Assembly (NCBI GenBank): GCA_963788125.1
Contig: CAWBFN010000001.1
Span: forward strand, 186,001 to 250,000
Direction: 5' to 3'
Source: Bog-473 sp963788125
GTDB lineage: Bacteria; Actinomycetota; Acidimicrobiia; Acidimicrobiales; RAAP-2
DNA: 64,000 nucleotides
Part shown: in pieces, positions 53,761 to 62,754 of the stretch
How positions within the stretch are numbered: position 1 is the first letter of the stretch
Layout: every line of letters begins with the position of its first letter
Notes under the pieces: model-generated
Told to the model about the DNA's origin: nothing
Database searches by the model: none
What the model saw: only the letters and a program-made list of their open reading frames with translations
Position numbers and translations under genes: made by a program

Positions 53761-54786
53761 GTGAGTGAGGCCAAGGGCTACGTGTGGGGCCCGATCAACG
53801 CCGAGGATCTGGCGCCCGTTCCGGCCACCAGCTGGGTCGTCACGTCCGGTATGACCGGGGTGAGCGCGGCGCAGGGCCGGCTCTACGCCGTCGACCGGCG
53901 CGATCACTCCTGCAACGAGATCTTCCCGTATCTCGCGTCGTACGCCCTCGACGAGGAGCGCTTCGGGAGGATGGCGCCGCTCGACCCTCTGCGCGTCGAG
54001 CCGCACGGCATCGACGTGGCGGCGCGCCCCGACGGCGTCAGCGAGCTGTACGTCGTCAATCACGGCTGGCGCGAGTCGGTCGAGGTCTTCGAGATCGACC
54101 TGGCGGGCGCCCGGCCGACACTGCGCTGGATCGGCGCCGCCGTGCTGCCCGCGTCAGCGGTGGGCAACGATGTGGCCGCCGTCGACAGGGGTGGATTCGT
54201 CGTGAGCATCAACGTGCTCCACGGCGATGGGCGGGAGCACGGCCTCGCTCGCGCCGAGGCGGGCGACGAGACCGGCGGGGTCTTCGAATGGTCCCCCGAG
54301 CATGGCTGGGCCGATCTCCCGGGCACCGCCATCAACAGCGCCAACGGCGTCGCCGTCTCCAAGGACGGCCACTGGGTCTATATAGGCGGCTGGCACTCGC
54401 GCTGTATCAAGAAGGCCCGGCGCGGCGGTGCGCCGGCCGAGTCGTCGGTCGTGGGCACCGACATACTGACCGACAACCTGACGTGGACGGCCGACGGCCG
54501 GATCCTGGCCGCGGGGGCGTGCGACACCACCGCCGAGGAGTTCATCGCCGGCCACTTCGGTCCCGAGCCACGGCTCGCATTTCCTTCCCGGGTGTTGCGG
54601 GTGGACCCCGACACCCTGGGTTTCGAGACCGTCGTGGCCTACGGGCCCGAGACGTTCGGCGCGGCGACCACCGGACTCCAGGTGGGCGACGAGATCTGGG
54701 TCGGCGCCGCCCGCGACCAGGGACTGGCCCGCTTCGCCTATGACCCCGCCCCCGGGAGCGACCCGTCGGGGGCGGTCACCGTCTGA
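53761..54786 (+). CDS. Beta-propeller protein, SMP-30/paraoxonase-like
   Basis: 341 residues. Propeller pattern: EPHGIDVAARPDGVSELYVV (HGID blade), NSANGVAVSKDGHWVYIGGW (Asn-Gly ligand motif) and LTDNLTWTADGRILAAGA (DNL motif). These resemble arylesterase or strictosidine-synthase relatives that hydrolyse lactones. GTG start. Follows the isomerase by 29 bases, likely the same operon. Confidence 0.78.
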   Translation: MSEAKGYVWGPINAEDLAPVPATSWVVTSGMTGVSAAQGRLYAVDRRDHSCNEIFPYLASYALDEERFGRMAPLDPLRVEPHGIDVAARPDGVSELYVVNHGWRESVEVFEIDLAGARPTLRWIGAAVLPASAVGNDVAAVDRGGFVVSINVLHGDGREHGLARAEAGDETGGVFEWSPEHGWADLPGTAINSANGVAVSKDGHWVYIGGWHSRCIKKARRGGAPAESSVVGTDILTDNLTWTADGRILAAGACDTTAEEFIAGHFGPEPRLAFPSRVLRVDPDTLGFETVVAYGPETFGAATTGLQVGDEIWVGAARDQGLARFAYDPAPGSDPSGAVTV

Positions 54787-54805
54787 CGCGGACCGAACGA
54801 ACCTG

Positions 54806-56062
54806 TCAGCGCGCGCTCTCGAGCTGGCGCCACGACGCACCGTCGTCCACCATCCCGTCGACGGGGTGGGGTACATGGACCACCTGAGGGGCCAGCGCGC
54901 TGCCCGGGGGGAGTTCGCCCTCCTCGGCCGCGGCGAGCGTGTCGAGGATCAGCCGGCGGGCCTGGGCGACGGCGACGTCGCTGGAGGAGAGGTTCTCCTT
55001 GGATCGGTCGACGATGGGGCCCATGCTCACCTGGACGAGGGCGTCCTCGTCAATCACGCTGCGCGCCACGCCGGTGAAGTGACCGGCGTCCATCAGCTCG
55101 CGGTCCTGGCCCCAGCGGTTCGATCGATCGCCGCCGGCGGCGGCGAAGTTGCGCGGATCGGTCTCGATGTCCTGTCGGACTGAACGGAACTCCCGCTGCC
55201 CCATCTGCGGCACCACGCCGTAGTTGCCAAAGAAGACCTGGTGGTGGGTGTCGTCGATGGGAGTGAAGGCGAAGATCTGGGTATGGTCGGCGTAGCCGGT
55301 GGGCACCACGATGACCAGCGGGAAGAAGTAGTGCGACAGCCGGGTGTAGGTCTGGCCGTCGTCGACGGTGCGCAGCGAGGCCGCCCGCATGCCGTAGGGC
55401 GTCACCTCCGTCTCGTAGCGCGGCACGGCGGCGAACGTCAACTGGACTCCTCCGGAGTCTATGGATGCACTCATTTCCTTGGCGACCTCGCGGATCCAGC
55501 TCTGGTGCAGGATGGGGCCGTGCGCCGAGTCGAGCCCACCTTCTAAGCCCTGGAGCCAGTTGCAGGGCAGGAGGGAGACGGTCATGTTGGTGTTGACCCC
55601 GTGCTCGGCGTCGAAGGGCAGGTCGGGGAAGGCCGGCTCGGCGGCGGCACCCAGCCACACCCAGGCGATCCCCCCCGCCTCGTGCACCGGGAAGTGGGCG
55701 ACCCGCACGTTGGCCGCGAACTGCTCGGGCCGCTGCACCTGGGTGGGCGCCTCGACCACGCAGCCCGACACGTCGATCTTCCACCCGTGGTAGATGCAGC
55801 GCACCCCGTTGCCCTCGAGGCGACCCAGGGCCAAGGAGGCCCGCCGGTGGGGGCAGAGCTCGTCGAAGAAGCCGACCTGGCCGTTCTCGGCCCGAAAGGC
55901 GATGTAGTTCTCGCCGAAGAGGCGCACCGGCGTCGGGGCGTCGCCCACCACCAGGTTCTCCGACAGGGCGAAGGGGATCCAGTAGTTCTCCCGCATCAGC
56001 CGGCCCATGGGCGCATCACCCTCGACCCGGGTCATCAGCTCGTTCTCCGAGACGGTCGTCAT
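54806..56062 (-). CDS. Rieske-type ring-hydroxylating oxygenase, alpha subunit
   Basis: About 418 residues. Rieske ligands CPHRRAS and CIYHGW (Cys-x-His, Cys-x2-His) in the first 100 residues, and the mononuclear iron motif GLDSAHGPILH with upstream Asp/His in NWLQGLEGG. Hydroxylates or demethylates aromatic or steroid-like compounds with O2, needing a separate reductase that is not obvious nearby. ATG 56062 follows GGAGG. Confidence 0.9.
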   Translation of the reverse strand: MTTVSENELMTRVEGDAPMGRLMRENYWIPFALSENLVVGDAPTPVRLFGENYIAFRAENGQVGFFDELCPHRRASLALGRLEGNGVRCIYHGWKIDVSGCVVEAPTQVQRPEQFAANVRVAHFPVHEAGGIAWVWLGAAAEPAFPDLPFDAEHGVNTNMTVSLLPCNWLQGLEGGLDSAHGPILHQSWIREVAKEMSASIDSGGVQLTFAAVPRYETEVTPYGMRAASLRTVDDGQTYTRLSHYFFPLVIVVPTGYADHTQIFAFTPIDDTHHQVFFGNYGVVPQMGQREFRSVRQDIETDPRNFAAAGGDRSNRWGQDRELMDAGHFTGVARSVIDEDALVQVSMGPIVDRSKENLSSSDVAVAQARRLILDTLAAAEEGELPPGSALAPQVVHVPHPVDGMVDDGASWRQLESAR

Positions 56063-56190
56063 GCCCACCCCTCCACTTGGCCCCTCACTCCACGTTTGCC
56101 CAGCCCGACCTGCCACACTACCCGGCCGGTCGATCATCCCCGGGCCGCGCCATGCGCCCGCCGCGCCCCGGGGGGCGCCCTCGGTGCCGG

Positions 56191-56988
56191 TTACGCCCGG
56201 TCGCTCGCCGTACGGTGCGGGAAGCGGACCATGGTGCCGCCGTCGACCACGAGGGTCTGACCGGACATGAACGACGAGAGGTCGGAGAGCAAGAACAGCA
56301 GCGGTCCGGCGATCTCGTGGGTGCGGCCGAACCGTCGCAACGGGACGCCGTCGGCGGCGGCCATGGCGTCGAACTGCGCCAGGATCTCCTCTTCGGATCC
56401 GGGCAGTTGCGCCATGAGGCGCGGCACGGCGGTGATGTCCGGAGCGACGCAGTTGATGCGCACCCCGTGGGGGCCCCACTCGTCGGCCAGCGTGCGGGCG
56501 AGGGACATCACGCCCGCCTTGGCGACACCGTAGGCGGCTTGGTTGCGGGCCCCGTACATACCGCTCACCGAGGCGACCATGGCGATGACGCCCCGACCGG
56601 CGCCGACCATGTGCCGTCCGGCGGCATGGCACACGTTCATCTGGGCGTACAGATTGAGCCTGACCTGGGCGTCCCACTGCCCCGGGTCGCTGTCGAGAAA
56701 CGCCCGCTGGTCCACCAACCCGACGATGTTGGCCAGGCGCGTCAGGCCGCCGAGCACCCGGTGAGCCTCGTCCACCGCCGCGGTGGCTCCGGCGGGCGTG
56801 GTGACGTCGGCCACGATCGGGTGACCGCCGACCTCGGCGGCGACGCTGCGGGCCCGGTCGCCGTCGATGTCGGCGACGGCGACCGAGGCGCCGGCTCGGG
56901 CCAGGAGGAGCGAGGTTAGGCGCCCGCTTCCGTAGCCCCCGCCGATCACCAATGCCGGCTCACCCTCGAGCCCGAAGACCTCCCGCAT
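56191..56988 (-). CDS. Short-chain dehydrogenase/reductase
   Basis: About 265 residues. GGGYGSGR cofactor loop, SVSGMYGARNQAAYGVAKAG giving Ser, Tyr and Lys, and GQTLVVDGGT near the end. Shares a strand with the Rieske oxygenase and lies 5 bases from the phosphotransferase gene, so the three may form one catabolic operon. Confidence 0.87.
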   Translation of the reverse strand: MREVFGLEGEPALVIGGGYGSGRLTSLLLARAGASVAVADIDGDRARSVAAEVGGHPIVADVTTPAGATAAVDEAHRVLGGLTRLANIVGLVDQRAFLDSDPGQWDAQVRLNLYAQMNVCHAAGRHMVGAGRGVIAMVASVSGMYGARNQAAYGVAKAGVMSLARTLADEWGPHGVRINCVAPDITAVPRLMAQLPGSEEEILAQFDAMAAADGVPLRRFGRTHEIAGPLLFLLSDLSSFMSGQTLVVDGGTMVRFPHRTASDRA

Positions 56989-56993
56989 CAGCG

Positions 56994-58064
56994 TCAGGGT
57001 CGCTCGCCGAGGACCACTCGGTAGGCGTCGTGGTCGGCCGCCGCCGTGCCGATCCGTTCGAGCAGGACGGCGGTGATCTCCGGCTTGACCTTCTGGGTGA
57101 TCGACCACAGGAACAGCCCGTAGACGATCCCGCAGCAGTAGCCGAACCACACCTCGTCCCACGTCGGGACGGTCACGCCGTGCGCGGCCAACCGCTCGAG
57201 ATAGTGGCCCAACAGATCCCGTTCCGAGGCGCGGCGATCCGCCACACCAAGAGAGGAAGCGATCTGGTAGCCGACGTCCACGTACCACGGCCCGCGCTGC
57301 ACCAACTGCCAGTCCAACAGGCAGGGCAGCCCGGCCTGGTCCCTGAACACGTTCCCGATGTGGGCGTCTCCGTGCAATAGGCACCACGACGACGCGGAGG
57401 CGGTGATCTCCGGCAGGGTCTTGAAGGCCCGCACCAGCCGCTCGGCGTCCCGAGCCTCCTCCGGCACGCCGGCGCTGATCGGACCGTCGAACTGACTCTG
57501 GATTTCGGGGATGCCCCGGGCACCCGCCGTCCGGGCCATGGGGGAGGAGAGCCAATCGATGCCGCCGAGCCCGTGCCCGTTCCACGTCCTGCCGTGCAAG
57601 ATGGCGTACTGCTCCAGGCTGGCGGCCACGTGCGACGCCGTGAAGCGGTCCCGGGGGTCGAGGAACGTCGCCCCCGACACGGTGATGTCCTCGGTGACCA
57701 CCACGCCGTTCTCGATGGCCGGGTCCCACTCGGCAAAGACACCGGGCAGTGTCCGGATACCCGAGGTGGCCGCCAGGTCGCGGTAGAAACGCGTCTCGGA
57801 CTCACCGGCCATTCGGTGCGACGCCGTTCCGGTGTCGGAGAAGTAGCCCTTGGCGCACAGGTCGGCGGAGAGCCCCTTGGGCAGCTCGCCCTCGCCCTCC
57901 ATGTGGAAGCAGGCGTTGGTCGAGATGCGGCTCTCCACGCGCCCGAGCACCGTCGCGCTGATCCGTAGCCCGGGGTAGGTCCGTCCCAGGGCGGCGTTCA
58001 GCCACTCGGGGGTGAGGAGCTCCTCGAGGGTGTCCGGGATCCTGGTTGTGTGCGTTGACGCCAT
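56994..58064 (-). CDS. APH-like phosphotransferase
   Basis: About 356 residues, aminoglycoside-phosphotransferase/kinase-like fold related to ecdysteroid-kinase-like proteins. Brenner motif LLHGDAHIGNVF and metal Asp in LLDWQLVQRGP; an early VVVTEDITVSG. Likely phosphorylates a small hydroxylated compound, fitting steroid or terpenoid catabolic clusters, rather than a drug. ATG 58064 follows GAGAGGGGGG. Confidence 0.8.
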   Translation of the reverse strand: MASTHTTRIPDTLEELLTPEWLNAALGRTYPGLRISATVLGRVESRISTNACFHMEGEGELPKGLSADLCAKGYFSDTGTASHRMAGESETRFYRDLAATSGIRTLPGVFAEWDPAIENGVVVTEDITVSGATFLDPRDRFTASHVAASLEQYAILHGRTWNGHGLGGIDWLSSPMARTAGARGIPEIQSQFDGPISAGVPEEARDAERLVRAFKTLPEITASASSWCLLHGDAHIGNVFRDQAGLPCLLDWQLVQRGPWYVDVGYQIASSLGVADRRASERDLLGHYLERLAAHGVTVPTWDEVWFGYCCGIVYGLFLWSITQKVKPEITAVLLERIGTAAADHDAYRVVLGERP

Positions 58065-58201
58065 CGGGCACCCCCCTCTCGACGCCGGAAACACCCGCGC
58101 CGTCCTCTCACGCCGGGCTCGATCGCTCGGGCGAGTCACGTTATCCGTCGTGGCGCCGCTCTGTGTTCCCCGGGCCGGGGGTCCAGGTCCGGATCAGCCG
58201 G

Positions 58202-58647
58202 TCAGAGCTCCTTTTGACGTCCCCGTCGCCAGAGGAAGTTCTCGGCGCGGCGGGCGCTGATCTTCCAGCCGGTCTCGGTCAGGCGCAGGCTGTCGCTGTA
58301 GGTGCCGACCACGTGGCGCAGATCCTGTTCGGCGTGGTCCACCTTGAGGAGGGCGTCGAAGTACGACGTGGCGGTGGCCGAGGAGCCGTCGACGTGCACG
58401 CTGTAGTTTGTGATCCTATGCATGGTCGGGCCCATCTGGCGGTGGATCTGCTCGAGCCACTCCATGAACGGCTCCCTGGAGGTCCAGCTGCTCGTCGGGC
58501 CGTAGTCGGCCGCGCAGTCCACCGTGAAGCAGCGGCGTACCAGGTCCCAGTCGCGACGGTCGATGCCGATGGCGTAGCTGTCGATCACCTCGCGTATCGC
58601 TAGGTCGTGATGCCACCGTCTATGTCTATGTCCATGTCCCTGCCCAT
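58202..58647 (-). CDS. SnoaL-like protein, probable one-base frameshift
   Basis: Most of the gene reads in one frame: LAIREVIDSYAIGIDRRDWD to SARRAENFLWRRG. It lacks any usable start there: the frame runs upstream into His-Arg noise. Another frame has an ATG at 58647 with GGAGG seven bases before it and codes MGRDMDIDIDGGITT, then a TAG at 58600-58602 exactly where the SnoaL frame takes over. Adding one base joins them into about 148 residues. Cone-fold lyase-like protein, function unknown. Confidence 0.72.
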
Positions 58648-58693
58648 GCCTATGCCTCCGTCGATGACGGCGATGGTAGCTAGGAGCGCGGCG

Positions 58694-59563
58694 ATGCGCC
58701 TTGGTGCGGTGTTCCCCCAGGCCGAGTTCGACCGGGTGGTGGGGGACGAGCTCGTCGAGTTCGTCCGCCGGTTGGAGGAGGCCGGCTACGACCATCTCCT
58801 CGCCTACGACCATGTCCTGGGTGCCGACGCCGGCGCCCGGCCCGGGTGGACCGGCTTCTACGACCACCGCGATCCGTTCTTGGAGCCGTTCATGCTCTTT
58901 GCCTACCTGGCCCGCGAGTGTCGTATGGAACTGGTGACCGACATCCTGGTCCTGCCGCAGCGCCAGACCGCACTGGTGGCCAAGCAGGCGGCCACCTTGC
59001 AGCTGCTGGCGCCCGGGCGGGTCCGGCTGGGGGTCGGTATCGGCTGGAACTCCGTCGAATACGACGGCCTGGGCGTCGACTTCGGCTCCCGGGCGGCTCG
59101 CATGGAGGAGCAGATCCCGTTGTTGCGCCGGTTGTGGACGGAAGCGGCCATCACCCACGCGGTGGGATCGGAGCTGATCGACGCAGCCGGGATCGCCCCG
59201 ATTCCCCCGCAGGAGGTGCCGATCTGGATCGGGTGCGGGACCGACGGTCGCGCCGTGGCGCGCGTCGGCCGGTTCGCCGACGGCTGGCTGCCCATGCCCC
59301 AGGTGCAACCCGGATCGGGGTTGGAGGCGGCCTGGCACGACCTCCGCACGGCCGCCGCCGCGGCGGGCCGCGATCCGGAGCGCATCGGCCTCGAAGGTCA
59401 CCTTGCCGTCCGCGCCGACAACCTGCACCGTCTGGTGGATCGGGCGGCGCGTTGGAGCGATGCCGGGGCCGAGGCCGTGGCGATCAATCCCCTCCGAGCG
59501 GGCGCCACGTGGCCCACCGGGCATCTCGAGGTGCTGCTTCGTGCCGCGGAGATGTTGCAGTGA
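58694..59563 (+). CDS. LLM-class F420-dependent oxidoreductase
   Basis: 289 residues, luciferase-like TIM barrel: MRLGAVFPQAEF, LLAYDHVLGADAG, LGVGIGWNSVEYDGLGVDF, and IPIWIGCG-type phosphate region (EVPIWIGCGTDGRA). Uses F420 or FMN; F420 use is typical of actinobacterial members. ATG preceded by TAGGAG. Overlaps the SnoaL-like gene stop by GTGA, so co-translated. Confidence 0.87.
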   Translation: MRLGAVFPQAEFDRVVGDELVEFVRRLEEAGYDHLLAYDHVLGADAGARPGWTGFYDHRDPFLEPFMLFAYLARECRMELVTDILVLPQRQTALVAKQAATLQLLAPGRVRLGVGIGWNSVEYDGLGVDFGSRAARMEEQIPLLRRLWTEAAITHAVGSELIDAAGIAPIPPQEVPIWIGCGTDGRAVARVGRFADGWLPMPQVQPGSGLEAAWHDLRTAAAAAGRDPERIGLEGHLAVRADNLHRLVDRAARWSDAGAEAVAINPLRAGATWPTGHLEVLLRAAEMLQ

Positions 59564-59943
59564 CGCTGGACCTCGACGACCGCCAGGCCATCACCGAGCT
59601 GCTGTCGCGCTACGGGCTGCTGATCGACCAACGCCGTCTCGACGAATGGTCCACCCTGTTCACCGAGGAGTGCGAGTTCGTCGTGCCCGGGCTGGGGACC
59701 TTCAGCACGGTGGCGGACCGACGACGGATGGTCGAGAACGGGATGCGGGGCGTGCACCTCGTCGCCGCCCCGGTGATTCGAGCAGGGGACACCGGCGGCA
59801 CCGCCGAAGCCGAGCAGTCCTTCATGTTCCGCGCCGGTGACAGTGGCCGGTTCATGACGGGCTGGTACCGCGACACTCTGGTCAAGGAGGGCGGGAGGTG
59901 GCGCATCGCCCGACGGGCCATCGAGTACATCAGCCGCCAGTGA
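59560..59943 (+). CDS. SnoaL-like protein (127 aa)
   Basis: 127 residues of SnoaL_4 type: DDRQAITELLSRYGLLIDQR, then GWYRDTLVKEGGRWRIARRA. GTG start overlaps the LLM stop. Possibly a dehydratase or isomerase in the same pathway as the LLM enzyme. Confidence 0.8.
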   Translation: MTLDLDDRQAITELLSRYGLLIDQRRLDEWSTLFTEECEFVVPGLGTFSTVADRRRMVENGMRGVHLVAAPVIRAGDTGGTAEAEQSFMFRAGDSGRFMTGWYRDTLVKEGGRWRIARRAIEYISRQ

Positions 59944-59952
59944 GCCGACCGG

Positions 59953-60636
59953 TCATCCCGAGATGACGTCCCCGACGCACTCGCGGAGCATGTCGCCCAG
60001 TTTGGCGGTGTCGGAGTCGGGGAAGCTCTCGCTGGCGAGGAAGAGCCCGGCGAAGGCCGCACCGAAGGCCGCCGCCATGCGCACCCGGTCCCGCTCGGGC
60101 ACCCGGGTGTCGAGGAGGATCTTGCGGAAGTGGTTCTGGATGTCGTCGTGCTTGGCGTCGTGCTCCTCGCTGTGCAGCTTCTCGAGGGCGGCCTGGTTGC
60201 GCTCGTGCATGAGGAACAGCTTGCGCTGGGCCAGCATCTGGCCGATCACCTGGTCGAGTAGCTGACCCCAGACCTCGAGGGTCATGGGTTCGTCGCCCAT
60301 GGTGTCGAAGGCGTCCTTGCCGAACTCGTGGAGCCGCATGTGGAGGGCTCGGAGGATGTCCTCCTTGCTCTCGAAGTGGTAGTAGAGAGCCGCCTTGGTG
60401 ACGCCCAGCTGCTCGGCGATCTGCCGCAGGCTGGTGCCGTCGTAGCCCTGAGTCCCGAAGAGCTCCAGGGCCACATCGAGAATGCGCTCGCGGGTGGAGT
60501 TGGCGTCGTGGGCCAGGGCCCGGCGCTTGGCCTTGATGGCCTGGGCGAACTCGGGGGGGAGGGCATCGTTGACGTCGTCATCCGCCGGTTTCACCGGGTC
60601 CTGGTCGTTCGTGCCTGGGTGTGCGGTCTGGGTCAT
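59953..60636 (-). CDS. TetR-family transcriptional repressor
   Basis: 227 residues. HTH STRERILDVALELFGTQGYD and TSLRQIAEQLGVTKAALYYH (about 47-87), after an acidic 45-residue extension. C-terminal all-helical ligand domain. Divergent from the DrrAB-type exporter, the usual target. The weak GAGTAAGAA precedes the ATG. A 20-bp tandem repeat lies right at its start. Confidence 0.9.
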   Translation of the reverse strand: MTQTAHPGTNDQDPVKPADDDVNDALPPEFAQAIKAKRRALAHDANSTRERILDVALELFGTQGYDGTSLRQIAEQLGVTKAALYYHFESKEDILRALHMRLHEFGKDAFDTMGDEPMTLEVWGQLLDQVIGQMLAQRKLFLMHERNQAALEKLHSEEHDAKHDDIQNHFRKILLDTRVPERDRVRMAAAFGAAFAGLFLASESFPDSDTAKLGDMLRECVGDVISG

Positions 60637-60675
60637 TTCTTACTCAGCCTACTTGTTTCTTGCTCAGCCTACTTG
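60636..60675. repeat. 20-bp tandem duplication at the tetR start
   Basis: TTTCTTACTCAGCCTACTTG (60636-60655) and TTTCTTGCTCAGCCTACTTG (60656-60675) differ by one base. It sits in the tetR 5' leader. Confidence 0.9.
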
Positions 60676-60681
60676 ACGGAA

Positions 60682-60714
60682 GGTAAGTTATTCCCTTACC
60701 ATGCGGTTGGTAAG
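60682..60714. promoter_or_regulatory. Likely TetR operator
   Basis: GGTAAG (60682-60687) and CTTACC (60695-60700) form a perfect inverted repeat with a 7-base spacer, and another GGTAAG follows at 60709-60714. Placed between divergent tetR and the ABC exporter. Confidence 0.65.
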
Positions 60715-60744
60715 TAGTGTACTGAACGGCGGGTGAGGATGTCC

Positions 60745-61812
60745 ATGGTCACTGATCTGATGATTCGAGCCGAAGGGCTGCAGAAGCGCTACGGCGACAC
60801 CCAGGCCCTGGCCGGAGTGTCCTTCGACGTGCCGGCGGGGACGATCCTCGGCCTGCTCGGGCCCAACGGCGCCGGCAAGACCACGGCCGTCCGGGTCCTG
60901 ACCACGCTGGCTGTACCCGATGCCGGATCGGCCACGGTGGCCGGGATCAACGTGGTGAAGCACCCCAACGAGGTGCGGCACCACATCGGCGTGGCCGCCC
61001 AGGACGCCACCCTGGACGGCCTGCTGACCGGCCGCCAGAACCTGACCTTGGTCGGGGAGCTGTGCGACATGGGCCGTCGGGCGGCCAAGGCCCGGACGGT
61101 CGAGCTGCTCGAGCAGTTCGAGCTGACCCATGCGGCCGATCGGGTGCTGAAGGGCTACTCGGGCGGCATGCGGCGCCGGCTGGACCTGGCGGCATCGCTC
61201 ATGACCCGGCCACCGGTGCTGTTCCTCGACGAGCCGACGACAGGGCTGGACCCGACGTCACGCCAGCGGGTGTGGGAGGCCATTCGTGGGCTGCTGAACG
61301 AGGGGGTGACGGTGCTGCTGACGACGCAGTACCTCGAGGAGGCGGACGAACTGGCCAACCGGATCGTGGTGGTCAACCACGGGCTGGTGGTGGCTGACGG
61401 GACGCCGCTGGAGCTCAAGGAGGCCTCCCGGAGCGCCCGGGTGGAGGTGACGTTGGCCACGCCTTCGGCGGCGGCCGTACCGGCCATCGCCGGGTTGGTG
61501 GCGGGACAGGTCCACGTGAGCGAGGACGGGCGTCAGCTGACGGCCGGCGTCGACTCGTCGCCCGGGTTGGCAACCACCCTGGTGCGGGCGTTGGATGCCG
61601 CCGGCGTGCTGGTGGACAACATCGAGGTGCGGCAGCCGTCATTGGACGACGTGTTCTTCACCTTGACGGGTGACCACATCGAAGAGGACGTGGCCGGCGA
61701 CGACGGCCTCGATGATGACGACGGCGGTGGAGGCGGTAGCCGGGGGCCCGGTGTGAATCCGTCCCTGGACGGCAGCGGCCGGGCCGCTGAACTGGAAGGA
61801 GCGAACGCCTGA
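60745..61812 (+). CDS. ABC exporter ATPase (DrrA-like)
   Basis: About 355 residues. Walker A GPNGAGKTT, Q-loop GVAAQDATLDG, signature YSGGMRRR, Walker B LFLDEPTTGLD, then a C-terminal DUF4162-type domain and an acidic-glycine linker (DDDDGGGGGSR). Works with the permease encoded next to export a lipid or drug-like compound. I chose ATG 60745 with GAGG upstream; ATG 60739 and GTG 60733 are alternatives. Confidence 0.9.
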   Translation: MVTDLMIRAEGLQKRYGDTQALAGVSFDVPAGTILGLLGPNGAGKTTAVRVLTTLAVPDAGSATVAGINVVKHPNEVRHHIGVAAQDATLDGLLTGRQNLTLVGELCDMGRRAAKARTVELLEQFELTHAADRVLKGYSGGMRRRLDLAASLMTRPPVLFLDEPTTGLDPTSRQRVWEAIRGLLNEGVTVLLTTQYLEEADELANRIVVVNHGLVVADGTPLELKEASRSARVEVTLATPSAAAVPAIAGLVAGQVHVSEDGRQLTAGVDSSPGLATTLVRALDAAGVLVDNIEVRQPSLDDVFFTLTGDHIEEDVAGDDGLDDDDGGGGGSRGPGVNPSLDGSGRAAELEGANA

Positions 61813-62666
61813 TGACGACGACGACGTTGACGCCGCGGCCCGTGCGGGTGGACCGCCCGCGCTCGGGTGGTGTGCTCGGCCCTCTGGCGGACATCTGGGC
61901 CATGGCCCGACGCAACCTGGTGCACATCTCGCGGGAGCCGATGCAGCTCTCGGACGTGACCATCCAGCCGGTGTTGTTCACGTTCTTGTTCGTGTACATC
62001 TTTGGTGGGGCGATCCCGATCCCGGGCGGTGGCTCCTACAAGGACTACCTGCTGGCCGGCATCTTGGCCCTGAACCTGGTCACCTCGGTGATGGGGACGG
62101 CGGTGGGACTGTCGACCGACCTGCATGAGGGGATGATCGACCGTTTCCGGGCCCTGCCCCTCTGGCGGCCGGCCGTTTTGATCGGCCGTTCGGCGGCCGA
62201 TCTCATGACGTCGTGCCTGTGCGCGCTGATCGTAGGGCTGACCGGCCTGGTGGTCGGGTGGCGCTCGGACGCCAGCATGCTGGCCATTCTGTCGGGGTTC
62301 TTGCTGGTGCTGTTCTTCGCCTACTCCCTCACCTGGATCGCCCAGTGTGTGGGGTTGAACGCCAAGAGCCCGGAGGCGGCGGCCTCGTTCGGTTTCATCG
62401 TGCTGTTCCCCTTGGCCTTCGTCTCCAACGCCATGGTGCCGACGGCGCACATGCCGGGCTGGATGCAGGCCATCGCCGACTGGAACCCCGTCTCGGCGGT
62501 CTGTGCCGGGGTGCGGGACCTCTGGAACAACCCGAACCCGTCGCACGTGATCAACGCCTGGCCGATGCAGCATCCGGTGGAAGCGGCATTGATCTGGTCG
62601 GTGGTCATCATCGCCGTCGCCGCCCCGCTGGCGTCCTACTTCTTCAACAAGCGCTGCACGGACTGA
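61812..62666 (+). CDS. ABC-2 type permease (DrrB-like)
   Basis: 284 residues, six membrane segments. ABC-2 blocks NLVHISREPMQLSDVTIQPV, IFGGAIPIPGG and LPLWRPAVLIGRSAADL, ending with a cytosolic tail of a few residues. Membrane partner of the ATPase; start overlaps its stop. Stop codon lies inside an 11-bp repeat. Confidence 0.9.
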   Translation: MTTTTLTPRPVRVDRPRSGGVLGPLADIWAMARRNLVHISREPMQLSDVTIQPVLFTFLFVYIFGGAIPIPGGGSYKDYLLAGILALNLVTSVMGTAVGLSTDLHEGMIDRFRALPLWRPAVLIGRSAADLMTSCLCALIVGLTGLVVGWRSDASMLAILSGFLLVLFFAYSLTWIAQCVGLNAKSPEAAASFGFIVLFPLAFVSNAMVPTAHMPGWMQAIADWNPVSAVCAGVRDLWNNPNPSHVINAWPMQHPVEAALIWSVVIIAVAAPLASYFFNKRCTD

Positions 62667-62697
62667 GCACGGACTGAGCACGGACTGAGCACGGACA
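62656..62697. repeat. 11-bp tandem repeat over the permease stop
   Basis: GCACGGACTGA repeats about 3.8 times. The first copy holds the TGA stop; since 11 is not a multiple of three, the repeated TGAs also close the other two frames. Confidence 0.9.
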
Positions 62698-62754
62698 CCC
62701 TGGCGCTCTGCTGCGGCCTGAAGGTTTTCCAGAGGGCAAGGTCCTCGTCAGGGC

